Below, in pieces: positions 13,701 through 22,059 of a DNA stretch of 25,434 bases. The notes under the pieces are model-generated. The model searched no databases. It was given only the letters and a program-made list of their open reading frames with translations, and was not told where the DNA came from. Every line of letters starts with the position of its first letter. Position 1 is the stretch's first letter. A program made the translations under genes and the position numbers. This stretch comes from DATGIQ01 sp035295665 (GTDB lineage Bacteria; Planctomycetota; Planctomycetia; Gemmatales; Gemmataceae): contig DATGIQ010000283.1 in assembly GCA_035295665.1 (NCBI GenBank), positions 1 to 25,434 of the forward strand. Reading direction: 5' to 3'.

Positions 13701-15659
13701 TCACCTCGCATTGGCCAGCCGAATCAGCTTGACCTTTTGGTAGGCCCAGGCGGCGCCGCCCATCATGAGCGACAAAATCAGGAACGCACCCACCCGATAC
13801 AAACCGGGCAGCCGTTGCATATCCATTAAGACCACCTTGCCGAGCGTCAAGGCAAACAAGCCCAGGGCCATCCAGCGCAGCGGGCTGCTATCGAGCCGGA
13901 AACCCATGGCCAAAATGATGACGGCATAAACAGACCACACAGCGGAGAGAGCCGTTCGACCCACCCGCCGCAAGTGTTCCGCTTCTTCGAAGTCGACCGT
14001 ACTCAACGGCCGACCCTGTGCATCCACGTAGTCCCCCGCGCTGCTGGCGCGGGCCACGCGCTTGTCGATCTGGGCCGTGAAATAGGTGTACGTCTCGAAC
14101 GACATAATGAACCAAACCAGGGCCACCCCGCCCAAGGCCGCCGACCAACGAGCCAGGCGATCGATGTCGGTCAAGCGTTCGCGGAAATGGCGCGCTGCCA
14201 CGGCCGCGGCCAAGAGGCTGGCCGCAATCGCCAGGGCCGGCAACGCATACCGGTTGAACAGGGGCACAAAAGGCTCACGGTCTACGTAGGACCACGTATC
14301 GACGAGCAGCAGCCGATCGACGGCCAAGAAAAGCAACACTGCCCCCACAGCGCGAAGCAAGCCGGCCCGGATGCGCAACCCAAACCACCACAGTGCCAGT
14401 CCCTGAGCCGCCCAGCCGACCGGGATCCACGTCGCCTGTGCTTGAAGGGGGAATACCAGCGCCACGAACCCCATGGCCGTGGTGACGGCCACGAGCGCGT
14501 GCCGGGGATCGGCCGGCGGCTGGAGCAGCAGGAACCAGGCGAGGCAGGTATACACGATGGCCAGGACGAGGGCCAGCGTACCCATCCACGCATTGTAATC
14601 CGGCTCCAAGAGGACATACGCCGCTACGCTCAACAGGGCAGCGTTAATTAGGAGCCGAACCAAGTCTTCGATTCGCGCCGTCCATCCCCGCAGGCGATGA
14701 GCCAGCAGGCGGGAGACCAAAAACAATCCGAAGATGGTCAGCTGGAAGCTGAGGGCAGCGGCCCGTTTTTCTGGATGGTAATGTTCGGAATACCAACCCC
14801 AATAAACCGCCTGGGAACCGAGCAAGGCAAGGGTGGCAACTCCATGCCAGCGCCGCAAGAGCACCAGCCCTGCCGCCGCGGCATCGAGGAGGGCGAGGTA
14901 CGTGAACAGAGCCAGGTATTGATCTCGGTCGGTGTGAAGGAGAACGGGAGTAAGGAGCCCGCCGATGATCGCCATGATGGCAATTGCCGGTGCTTCGTAC
15001 AGCACCGCCAATGCAACGGCCTCGGCCATCAGAACGGTCAGAAAGATTGAAGCCCAAGTCTGCGAGATCAAGTGGTAGTAGCCGGAAGCCCCATAAGTCG
15101 CCAAATAGAGAAGCACGACCCCGGCGGCAGTGAGCATCTGACTGAAGACCCGCCACCCGCGGCGATGGAAGCGGAAGCCTGCGGAGCAGAGGACAATTCC
15201 AATCACGACGCCGCACGCCACCCGACCCAGCTCGCCGATCCAGCGATTCTCGAAGGCATATTTCAGAAAGAATGCCGCCGCGAACAGCAATAACACCACG
15301 GCCACCCAGCCGAGACCGCGACGGCCGATCCAGGTTTCCAGATTTTCCGGCGGCGTCCAATGAACCGGCCCAGTCCATCGGCCGCGGCCCGGAGAGCTTG
15401 CCGCCGCGGCGGCGGGTACAGCTTCCCTCTCGGCAGGCGTGGCGGAGGTTGCCGGAATTGCCACTGGGATGGGCTCTTCTTGTGCACCATGTCCAAGCCG
15501 GCGCACTTCCTGCTCCAGACGCTCCAGCCGATCAGCCAATCGCTTGATCTGTCGGGTTCGAACCAGCGCCAGGATGGGAAGGACAATGGTGCAGCCCAAG
15601 ATGGCCAGGACAAGACCGACAACGACCACTGTCCCGACGATCTCAAGGAAATCAGGCAT
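13701..15659 (-). CDS. DUF2339 family polytopic membrane protein
   Basis: A 652-residue integral membrane protein with an N-terminal helix (about 8-32), a short coiled segment (RTRQIKRLADRLERLEQEVRRL), an Ala/Pro-rich linker, and then about 15-17 membrane helices from residue 115 to the end. The start of the membrane part, ENLETWIGRRGLGWVAVVLLLFAAAFFLKYA, is the recognisable DUF2339 entry motif, followed by WIGELGRV and the Y-G-A-S-G-Y-Y segment. Function is unknown; a membrane transport or envelope role is only a guess. GGGGAGAAGAG lies upstream of the start on the minus strand. It is the first gene of the pair with DUF3999 and is divergent from the DUF1592 gene. Confidence 0.85.
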   Translation of the reverse strand: MPDFLEIVGTVVVVGLVLAILGCTIVLPILALVRTRQIKRLADRLERLEQEVRRLGHGAQEEPIPVAIPATSATPAEREAVPAAAAASSPGRGRWTGPVHWTPPENLETWIGRRGLGWVAVVLLLFAAAFFLKYAFENRWIGELGRVACGVVIGIVLCSAGFRFHRRGWRVFSQMLTAAGVVLLYLATYGASGYYHLISQTWASIFLTVLMAEAVALAVLYEAPAIAIMAIIGGLLTPVLLHTDRDQYLALFTYLALLDAAAAGLVLLRRWHGVATLALLGSQAVYWGWYSEHYHPEKRAAALSFQLTIFGLFLVSRLLAHRLRGWTARIEDLVRLLINAALLSVAAYVLLEPDYNAWMGTLALVLAIVYTCLAWFLLLQPPADPRHALVAVTTAMGFVALVFPLQAQATWIPVGWAAQGLALWWFGLRIRAGLLRAVGAVLLFLAVDRLLLVDTWSYVDREPFVPLFNRYALPALAIAASLLAAAVAARHFRERLTDIDRLARWSAALGGVALVWFIMSFETYTYFTAQIDKRVARASSAGDYVDAQGRPLSTVDFEEAEHLRRVGRTALSAVWSVYAVIILAMGFRLDSSPLRWMALGLFALTLGKVVLMDMQRLPGLYRVGAFLILSLMMGGAAWAYQKVKLIRLANAR

Positions 15660-15737
15660 GGGCTGGACTCTTCTCCCCGGGCAAGGGATGGCCTACTTCT
15701 GGGCAGGTGGTCTTGGGGCGGCGGAACTCCTGACGTT

Positions 15738-15766
15738 ATGGTAAAGCGCTGTTGGGAGGTCAGCAA
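15738..15766 (-). promoter_or_regulatory. Candidate promoter of the DUF2339-DUF3999 pair
   Basis: On the minus strand TTGCTG (15761-15766) and TACCAT (15738-15743) are 17 bases apart. The match to the -35 is only three of six, so the call is tentative. It would give a leader of about 70 bases. Confidence 0.3.
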
Positions 15767-15779
15767 TTGGTTAATTTGT

Positions 15780-15807
15780 TTGCTCTTCCCCAAGAATACT
15801 GTACAAT
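15780..15807 (+). promoter_or_regulatory. Candidate promoter of the DUF1592-DUF1552 operon
   Basis: TTGCTC (15780-15785) and TACAAT (15802-15807) are separated by 16 bases in an AT-richer part of the divergent intergenic region. The leader would be about 100 bases and contain a small CCGCTT-GTGG-AAGCGG hairpin (15843-15858). Confidence 0.45.
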
Positions 15808-15914
15808 CATCGTATCCTTCCCACCTGTGTGGCAATTGCAAACCGCTTGTGGAAGCGGAAAACCTGCCCTGGAAAACTGGAGCCACAAGGAAAAAGTAAA
15901 CACGAAAAGTAACG

Positions 15915-18452
15915 ATGACCAAGCCAAGTCTTACTTTTGCCTGTTTCCTCTTCCGAACTGCGCTGCTGTTCGCCGCCTCCTTGGTCTGGTGCCCTGCTGT
16001 CAGCGCAGCCGAGCGCGCGGGGGCGACGCAATTCCACAATGACATCGAGCCGATCCTGACGGAATTCTGTTTCGGTTGCCACAATTCTGAGTTGAAAAAG
16101 GGAAACGTCGCGCTGGACGCTTTCGAGTCCGACAAGGCTCTGCTGGAAAACCGCGATCTCTGGTGGAAAGCGCTCAAGATGGTGCGGGCTGGAATGATGC
16201 CACCGAAGAACCGAGCCCGGCCCAGCGCGGACCAGATCACCCAGTTGGAAAACTGGATCAAGGGTTCCGTCTTTCAGATCGACCCGAAGAATCCCGATCC
16301 GGGCCGCGTCACGGTCCGGAGACTCAACCGGGTCGAATACCGCAACACCATCCGCGATCTGATGGGCGTCGTCTACGATACCGATGTCGAGTTTCCCCCC
16401 GATGATACCGGACACGGATTCGATAACATCGGCGATGTCCTGTCGCTGTCGCCGTTGCTCCTGGAAAAATACATCACCGCCGCCCGGGCTATCGTGGCGA
16501 AGTCGGTGCCGCTGGCCTCGGCCGTCATCGGGGAAAAACGGATCGCCGGCGGACGCTTTCGTCCTGCCGATGGCAGCACCGCTTCGGCCGGCAGCGAAAG
16601 CCCACTTGCCTTGTCTTATTACAAGCAGGCGATCGTTTCGCACAAATTCCGGGCCGAGCATCCTGGCCATTACCAATTGCTCGTGGACCTGACGGGAGGC
16701 GAGCGGTTCGTCGATGGGATGTTTGACTACAACAAGTGCCGGTTGCTTTTCAAAGCAGACGGCAAAATCCTCCTGGACCACGAATATACGCGGCAAGGAG
16801 GCAAGCAGTTCCATTATGAATTCAACCAAGAGTGGAAAGCCGGCGACCATGAGCTGGCCTTCGAGCTTCAGCCGCTGACACCAAACGAGAAGCAAGTGCG
16901 GACGTTGACCTTGCGGATTGTTGCGGTCACGGTGCGCGGTCCGCAGGAAAAGGAGTTGTGGGTTCCGCCGCCTAACTACGGGCGCTATTTTCCCAAAGCT
17001 GTTCCTGAAGACCTGGCCCAGCGGCGCAGCTATGCCCATGAAGTGCTGAATCAGTTCGCGTTGCGTGCTTTCCGCCGTCCGGCAGATGAAGAGACCTTGG
17101 GCCGGCTCGTGAAATTGGCCGAGACCACGTACTCCCGTCCCGGCGGAACGTTCGAGGCGGGAATCGCCCAGGCCATGACGGTCATGCTCGCATCTCCTCG
17201 GTTTCTGTTTCGTGAGGAAGGGATAATTCCAGGATCGCCGGGGGTGCATCCGTTCGTGGATGAATATGCACTGGCATCTCGGCTTTCGTACTTCCTGTGG
17301 TCGACGATGCCCGACGAAGAGTTGTTCCGTTTGGCAGGCGCCGGCCTGCTGAGGAGCAATCTCGACGCCCAGGTTGCGCGGATGCTGGCCGACCCCCGGT
17401 CATCCGAGTTCGTGCATCAGTTCATTGGCCAATGGCTTCAGGCCCGCGACATCGAGACCGTGCCGATCAACGCTCGTGCCGTGATGCTCCGCGATCAGGT
17501 GCAGGATCCCAAAGTCGAACAGCAACGCACCCGGTTCCGGGAGCTGGTGCGCAAGCCGCAAGCCGAGCTGACCGAGGCCGAACGAAAAGAATTGGCGACG
17601 TTGCGGACAACCGTTTTCGGGTCGTTTCGCCGGTTTGCCCAGTTTGACTTGACCGGTGATCTTCGCCGAGCCATGCGCCGGGAAACGGAAATGCTCTTTG
17701 AGTACATTCTCCGCAAAGACCGCAGCTTGCTGGAACTGCTCGATTGCGACTACACCTTTTTGAATGAACGGCTAGCGAAATACTATGGCATCGAAGGGAT
17801 CCAAGGCGACCAGATGCGTCTGGTGCCTTTGCCGCCGGACAGTCCGCGCGGCGGAATCTTGACTCAGGGAACGATGTTGGCCACCACGTCCAACCCAGAC
17901 CGCACCTCTCCGGTGAAACGGGGCCTGTACATTCTCGACAACATTCTCGGTACCCCGCCGCCGCCGCCCCCACCCGATATTCCCCCGTTGGAAGAAGCCG
18001 CCGCCAAATCGGGAGGCCGGCCCACATTACGGGAAACGTTGAAATTGCACCGCAGTGAGGCGTTGTGCAGCTCCTGTCACAATCGCCTCGATCCGCTTGG
18101 CCTGTCCTTGGAAAACTTCAATGCGCTGGGCCGATGGCGAGACAAGGAACGCAATCAGCCGATAGATACTGCGGGGGAACTGGTCACTGGGGAATCGTTC
18201 ACCGGCATCCGGGAACTGAAGCGCATTTTGGTGACCAAGCATCGCCGCGATTTCTTTCGCTGCCTTAGTGAGAAAATGCTCACCTATGCATTGGGGCGTG
18301 GGCTCGATTATTATGATGTGCAAGCTGTGGATGAGCTTGTGGAGCGTCTGGAAAAGGAAGACGGCCGGCCTTCAGCTCTGGTGAAGGGGATTATCGAATC
18401 GATTCCGTTCCAGAAGCGTCGCGCACGGACCGAAACACCCGCCACCGAATGA
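15915..18452 (+). CDS. Secreted multi-domain c-type cytochrome (PSCyt1/DUF1587/DUF1595/DUF1592/DUF1588/DUF1585)
   Basis: An 845-residue exported protein. After a signal peptide (1-31) comes a planctomycete cytochrome c-like domain with a heme motif CFGCH (52-56) and MPPKNRARPS. DUF1587 follows at about 133-200 (VTVRRLNRVEYRNTIRDLMG). Then a beta-rich insert of about 130 residues resembling a carbohydrate-binding module, DUF1595 (FALRAFRRPADEETL), DUF1592 (YALASRLSYFLWSTMPDEELF), DUF1588 (GILTQGTMLATTSNPDRTSPVKRG, ending in a PPPPPPP run near 681-687) and DUF1585 with a second heme motif CSSCH (718-722). The family is abundant in planctomycetes and presumed to act in the cell envelope in redox or polymer-linked processes; the substrate is unknown. 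It has no clear Shine-Dalgarno; the start fits the signal peptide. It is the first gene of a pair with the DUF1552 gene. Confidence 0.95.
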   Translation: MTKPSLTFACFLFRTALLFAASLVWCPAVSAAERAGATQFHNDIEPILTEFCFGCHNSELKKGNVALDAFESDKALLENRDLWWKALKMVRAGMMPPKNRARPSADQITQLENWIKGSVFQIDPKNPDPGRVTVRRLNRVEYRNTIRDLMGVVYDTDVEFPPDDTGHGFDNIGDVLSLSPLLLEKYITAARAIVAKSVPLASAVIGEKRIAGGRFRPADGSTASAGSESPLALSYYKQAIVSHKFRAEHPGHYQLLVDLTGGERFVDGMFDYNKCRLLFKADGKILLDHEYTRQGGKQFHYEFNQEWKAGDHELAFELQPLTPNEKQVRTLTLRIVAVTVRGPQEKELWVPPPNYGRYFPKAVPEDLAQRRSYAHEVLNQFALRAFRRPADEETLGRLVKLAETTYSRPGGTFEAGIAQAMTVMLASPRFLFREEGIIPGSPGVHPFVDEYALASRLSYFLWSTMPDEELFRLAGAGLLRSNLDAQVARMLADPRSSEFVHQFIGQWLQARDIETVPINARAVMLRDQVQDPKVEQQRTRFRELVRKPQAELTEAERKELATLRTTVFGSFRRFAQFDLTGDLRRAMRRETEMLFEYILRKDRSLLELLDCDYTFLNERLAKYYGIEGIQGDQMRLVPLPPDSPRGGILTQGTMLATTSNPDRTSPVKRGLYILDNILGTPPPPPPPDIPPLEEAAAKSGGRPTLRETLKLHRSEALCSSCHNRLDPLGLSLENFNALGRWRDKERNQPIDTAGELVTGESFTGIRELKRILVTKHRRDFFRCLSEKMLTYALGRGLDYYDVQAVDELVERLEKEDGRPSALVKGIIESIPFQKRRARTETPATE

Positions 18453-18462
18453 GGAGTGATTC

Positions 18463-19869
18463 ATGCCATCGAAACACTGCCACGATCGTGACTTGGCTTC
18501 CCCGCAAGGTCCCGACCTCAGTCGCCGTCATTTTTTGCGCGGTGTGGGAGCCTGCGTCGCGCTCCCCCTGTTCGCATCGCTCCGCCCGGCCAACCTTCTT
18601 GCCGCCGGAGCAGCTCCTGGTGCGGCGCTGGGCACGACGGCGACGGGTGCTCCTCTTCGTACCGCCTTCGTGTTCTTTCCCAATGGGGCCATTCCTTCTG
18701 CCTGGTGGCCCACCGGGGAAGGTCCCGACTTCAAATTTAGCCGCACCCTGCAACCCTTGGAGGCGAGCCGGCAATTCATCCAGGTCTTCGGTGGCTTGAA
18801 TCACCGGACGGCCGAGCCGGGACCAGATGGCCCCGGCGACCATGCCCGTGGCGGCGGCACCTTCCTGACGGGCGTGCGTCTGAACAAGAGCGCCACGAAG
18901 ATCCGCGCCGGCATTTCCATCGACCAGGCCATCGCACGCCAGGTCGGTCCGCTCACCCGCTTTCCTTCCCTGGAGTTGAGCTGTGATGCGGAGCGGAAAG
19001 CAGGGGCTTGCGACTCCGGCTACTCGTGCGCTTACCAGTACAACCTCTCCTGGAGTTCGCCGACGACCCCGATGCCGCCGGAAGGCAATCCCCGTCTCGT
19101 CTTCGAACGCATCTTTGGCACGGGATCTCCGAGCGAACGAGCCGCCAGCTTGCAGCGCCGCCGGGAAGAGGAACGGTCGGTGCTTGATTTCGTCCTCGAA
19201 GATGCCCGCTCCATGCAACGGCGCCTCAATCCCCAGGATCAGCGCAAGCTCGATCAATATCTGACCGGGGTGCGGGCCATCGAGACGCGCATCGAGAAAG
19301 CGGAGCGCTTCGGCGATGTCCAGCTTCCGAATGTCGAAACCCCGGTGGGGATTCCGCCCGATTACGCGGAATACGTCCAGCTGATGTATGACATTCTGCT
19401 CCTGGCTTTCCAGACGGACTCCACCCGTGTGGCTACGCTCCTCCTGGCACACGACGGCAGCAACCGGTCGTTCGACCAGATCGGGATCTCGGAAGGCCAC
19501 CATGACCTAACGCACCATCAAAACCGGCAGGAGTGGATTGCCAAGGTCGCGGATATCGACCTGTGGTACGTGCGGCAATTCGCCAAGTTCCTGGAAAAAC
19601 TAGAGCAGACGAAAGACGTGGACGGCAATTCGCTGCTTTACAACTCCATGATCGTCTACGGCAGCGGCAATGCCGACGCCAACCGCCACACGCATACCAA
19701 CCTCCCCATGGTCTTGGCCGGGGCAGGGGGCGGGACGCTGCGACCGGGCCGTTATATCCAGCATGGCTCCAAGCCGATGAGCAACCTGTTCTTGAGCATG
19801 GCCCAACGTCTCGGCATGCGCGACCTGCAACGCTTTGGCGATTCGACCGGGCTGCTTGAAAACGTCTGA
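18463..19869 (+). CDS. DUF1552 protein with Tat signal
   Basis: A 468-residue protein. SRRHFLRG (twin arginine at 21-22) followed by GACVALPLFASL is a Tat export signal, so it folds and probably binds a cofactor before export. The body shows the DUF1552 blocks: RTAFVFFPNGAIPSAWWP, FGGLNHRTAEPGPDGPGDHARG, LELSCDAERKAGACDSGYSCAYQ, NLSWSSPTTPMPPE, and the C-terminal YGSGNADANRHTHTNLPMVLAG with several His and Asp that could bind metal. It starts ten bases after the DUF1592 stop, with the GAGGAG site (18451-18456) overlapping that stop; translation is likely coupled. DUF1592-DUF1552 pairs recur in planctomycetes and related phyla. The reaction is unknown. Confidence 0.95.
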   Translation: MPSKHCHDRDLASPQGPDLSRRHFLRGVGACVALPLFASLRPANLLAAGAAPGAALGTTATGAPLRTAFVFFPNGAIPSAWWPTGEGPDFKFSRTLQPLEASRQFIQVFGGLNHRTAEPGPDGPGDHARGGGTFLTGVRLNKSATKIRAGISIDQAIARQVGPLTRFPSLELSCDAERKAGACDSGYSCAYQYNLSWSSPTTPMPPEGNPRLVFERIFGTGSPSERAASLQRRREEERSVLDFVLEDARSMQRRLNPQDQRKLDQYLTGVRAIETRIEKAERFGDVQLPNVETPVGIPPDYAEYVQLMYDILLLAFQTDSTRVATLLLAHDGSNRSFDQIGISEGHHDLTHHQNRQEWIAKVADIDLWYVRQFAKFLEKLEQTKDVDGNSLLYNSMIVYGSGNADANRHTHTNLPMVLAGAGGGTLRPGRYIQHGSKPMSNLFLSMAQRLGMRDLQRFGDSTGLLENV

Positions 19870-19900
19870 GCACGATCCTCGGGATCCGCGGATCTTCTGG

Positions 19901-19947
19901 CTGTGCGTCTCTGCGCGCAACTTGGCGTTTCGCGCAGAGACGCACAG
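19901..19947. repeat. Perfect 17-bp inverted repeat after the DUF1552 stop
   Basis: CTGTGCGTCTCTGCGCG (19901-19917) recurs as its exact reverse complement at 19931-19947, with a 13-base loop. It starts 31 bases after the DUF1552 stop codon and ends about 145 bases before the sigma-factor start. No U-run follows, so a classical intrinsic terminator is not clear. Confidence 0.85.
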
Positions 19948-20091
19948 AACACAGCAACCACCAATCCCACGCATTCTGGCGTACGGGGAACCGAAGTCTC
20001 TACGCCTCTCCCTTCTCAACAATTCTCTGTCACGATCGCCAGCCTCGTTACCACATATAGCTAGAAGAGAGAAGTGGTAGCGGAGGCAGAT

Positions 20092-21822
20092 ATGACGACG
20101 CTCGTCTTGAATGAGCAGATGCCCGATGCGGATCTCTGGGAGTTCGTCCTTCAGGGAAATACAGCCGCCTTCGAGGTCGTGGTGCAACGGCACCAATCGC
20201 TGATCTGTGCCGTGGCGTACAATTCCTGCGGCGACTTGGCCCTCAGCGAAGATGTCGCCCAGGAAGCGTTCTGGACCGCCTGGCGTGAGCGGACCTCTCT
20301 GGAGAATCCCAGCCGGCTGCGGGCCTGGCTGTGTGGCATCGCCCGGAACCTGGGGCACAATGCCCGGCGTCGAGCATCCAGCCGGCCTGAGTCGGCCGCA
20401 CTGGATGCAGCCGGAGACGTGCCCGCGTGCGGACCAAGCCCCGTGGATGAAGCGGTCGCGCACGAAGAACAGACATTGGTCTGGCAGACACTCGGACGGA
20501 TTCCCGCCCTCTATCGGGAGCCGTTGATCCTGTTCTACCGCCAGGAACATTCTGTCGCTGAAGTGGCGGCGGCTCTGGAGATCAGCCCGGATGCAGTGAA
20601 ACAACGGCTGGCGCGCGGGCGCGGCATGCTCCAGGAACGATTGGCCGGCCTGGTGGAAGAGACCTTGCGGCGCAGCCGGCCGGGTCGCGGGTTCACCGTG
20701 GGTGTTATGGCCGGTCTGGTGTCGCTGTCGGCCGGTTCCAAAACCGCATTGGCCGGGATCGGACTGGCCGGCGGGGCCGCACCGCTTGCCAAGGCTGCGG
20801 GCGCCGGGCTTGCCGGCGGCCTACTTGGAGCGGTGCTCGGCCCCGTTTTGGGAAGCCTGGGTGGTCTGCTGGGCGGGTGGTTGGGCACTTGGGTCCCGGC
20901 CCAGTTCGCTGCCACAAAGCCCGAACGGAACTACTTGCTGCGGGCCGGCGGCCGGATCTTCCTTGTGTCTATACTGTTCGTTGCCGTCTTGACTGTATCC
21001 GTCATGGCTTTCGCTGGACGATTCACGGCTGGGGCTTACCTGGCGTGCTTGGGAATGTGGTTTGTGGCCTTCTGGAGTTACCTCGGGATTGAGGTGTACT
21101 TCATATCCCGCACGATGAAGCGTCTCCAGGCGGAGGGAGTGGGAGCAGAACCCAATGACGCGCCGCTCCGCGTTGCCCTGGATGCGGTCAAGGCCCGCTA
21201 CCGCGGCCGCGTCTTCCGCAGCCGGGTATCTTTGTTCGGGCTTCCGCTCGTGGACATTCAGGTGAGCGATCCGGAGCAAGGAAGCGGACCGGAACCGGCA
21301 GCCGTAGAGCCACGGGTTGCCCGCGGTTGGATCGCCATCGGCGATCGGGCCCATGGAGTTCTCTTCGCGCTGGGCAACCAGGCCTGCGGGCTCATCGCGG
21401 TCGGCAACTTCGCCCTGGGGCTGGTTGCGTTGGGCGGGACCCTGGCACTGGGGCCGTTCGCTCTGGGGGGCGCGCTTGCGGTTGGCATCCTGGCATTTGG
21501 CGGTGGCGGAGCCGTGGGCTGGCAAGCGTGGGGCGGTGGGATTGCCCTCGCCTGGGACAGGGCGTGCGGCGCGATTGCGCTGGCCGAGCACACCGCTGCC
21601 GGTGGGGTAGCCCTCGCCCAGGATTACGCGGTCGGCGGCGTAGTCTCGGCCAGCCACGTGAACGACCAGGCAGCAAACACCGTGGTTCAGGGTTATCCGC
21701 TTGTGTCCGCGTTCCTCTGGTCATTGAACAATGCCATCTGGATGGTCCCTCTGAGCATTGCCAATCTGCTCTTATTGTTTGGCGCGCTGTTGCTGCTCAT
21801 GTACAAGCGCGAACGGACCTGA
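20092..21822 (+). CDS. ECF-type sigma factor fused to a glycine-rich repeat membrane domain
   Basis: A 576-residue protein. Residues 10-190 are an ECF sigma-70 factor: region 2 with FEVVVQRHQSLICAVAYNSCGDLALSEDVAQEAFWTAW and region 4 with IPALYREPLILFYRQEHSVAEVAAALEISPDAVKQRLARGRGML broken by no obvious defect. After a basic linker come an Ala/Gly-rich segment (about 205-270), two membrane helices (about 285-335), a soluble stretch ending in FGLPLVDIQV (about 380-390), and then about 105 residues (415-520) of near-period-5 A-[LVF]-G-x-x repeats. A last hydrophobic helix (545-570) and KRERT end it. The start at 20092 follows GGAGG (20082-20086); GTG at 20074 is weaker. The fused membrane part likely tethers or senses for the sigma factor (inference). 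Similar fusions are known in planctomycetes and verrucomicrobia from memory. No separate anti-sigma gene is adjacent. Confidence 0.92.
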   Translation: MTTLVLNEQMPDADLWEFVLQGNTAAFEVVVQRHQSLICAVAYNSCGDLALSEDVAQEAFWTAWRERTSLENPSRLRAWLCGIARNLGHNARRRASSRPESAALDAAGDVPACGPSPVDEAVAHEEQTLVWQTLGRIPALYREPLILFYRQEHSVAEVAAALEISPDAVKQRLARGRGMLQERLAGLVEETLRRSRPGRGFTVGVMAGLVSLSAGSKTALAGIGLAGGAAPLAKAAGAGLAGGLLGAVLGPVLGSLGGLLGGWLGTWVPAQFAATKPERNYLLRAGGRIFLVSILFVAVLTVSVMAFAGRFTAGAYLACLGMWFVAFWSYLGIEVYFISRTMKRLQAEGVGAEPNDAPLRVALDAVKARYRGRVFRSRVSLFGLPLVDIQVSDPEQGSGPEPAAVEPRVARGWIAIGDRAHGVLFALGNQACGLIAVGNFALGLVALGGTLALGPFALGGALAVGILAFGGGGAVGWQAWGGGIALAWDRACGAIALAEHTAAGGVALAQDYAVGGVVSASHVNDQAANTVVQGYPLVSAFLWSLNNAIWMVPLSIANLLLLFGALLLLMYKRERT

Positions 21823-21849
21823 TGCTCGATCCGGTAGAGCGCGTCCGCT

Positions 21850-21920
21850 TTCGTTTCGCGGTGGTTCGCAGAACCGCGCGGGGTGAGCCAGCGCGGTTCT
21901 GCGAACCACCGCGAAACGAA
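21850..21920. repeat. Perfect 30-bp inverted repeat after the sigma-factor stop
   Basis: The 30-base arm at 21850-21879 is exactly complementary to 21891-21920, with an 11-base loop (GGGGTGAGCCA). It starts 27 bases after the sigma-factor stop codon and 139 bases before the P450 start. Such a stem is far longer than an ordinary terminator. No U-run follows on the plus strand. Confidence 0.9.
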
Positions 21921-22059
21921 CCGCAATAGCGAGACCATGAATAAAGCCTGGGTGATGATTTGGAAGACCAGGAGAATACAATGATGGAAAATTGGCCCGT
22001 GATGGTGGGCGTTCAACAGCGTCCCTATCGACGATTCCAAGGGATGGAGACCACGAACC

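Noticed and set aside
12387..13829. Plus-strand frame of 480 residues opposite DUF3999
   Set aside because: The minus-strand gene has a signal peptide, a transmembrane anchor and operon spacing; the plus frame has none of these.
15807..17249. Long minus-strand frame (480 residues) opposite the DUF1592 gene
   Set aside because: It is a shadow of the strong cytochrome reading frame with no recognisable family content.
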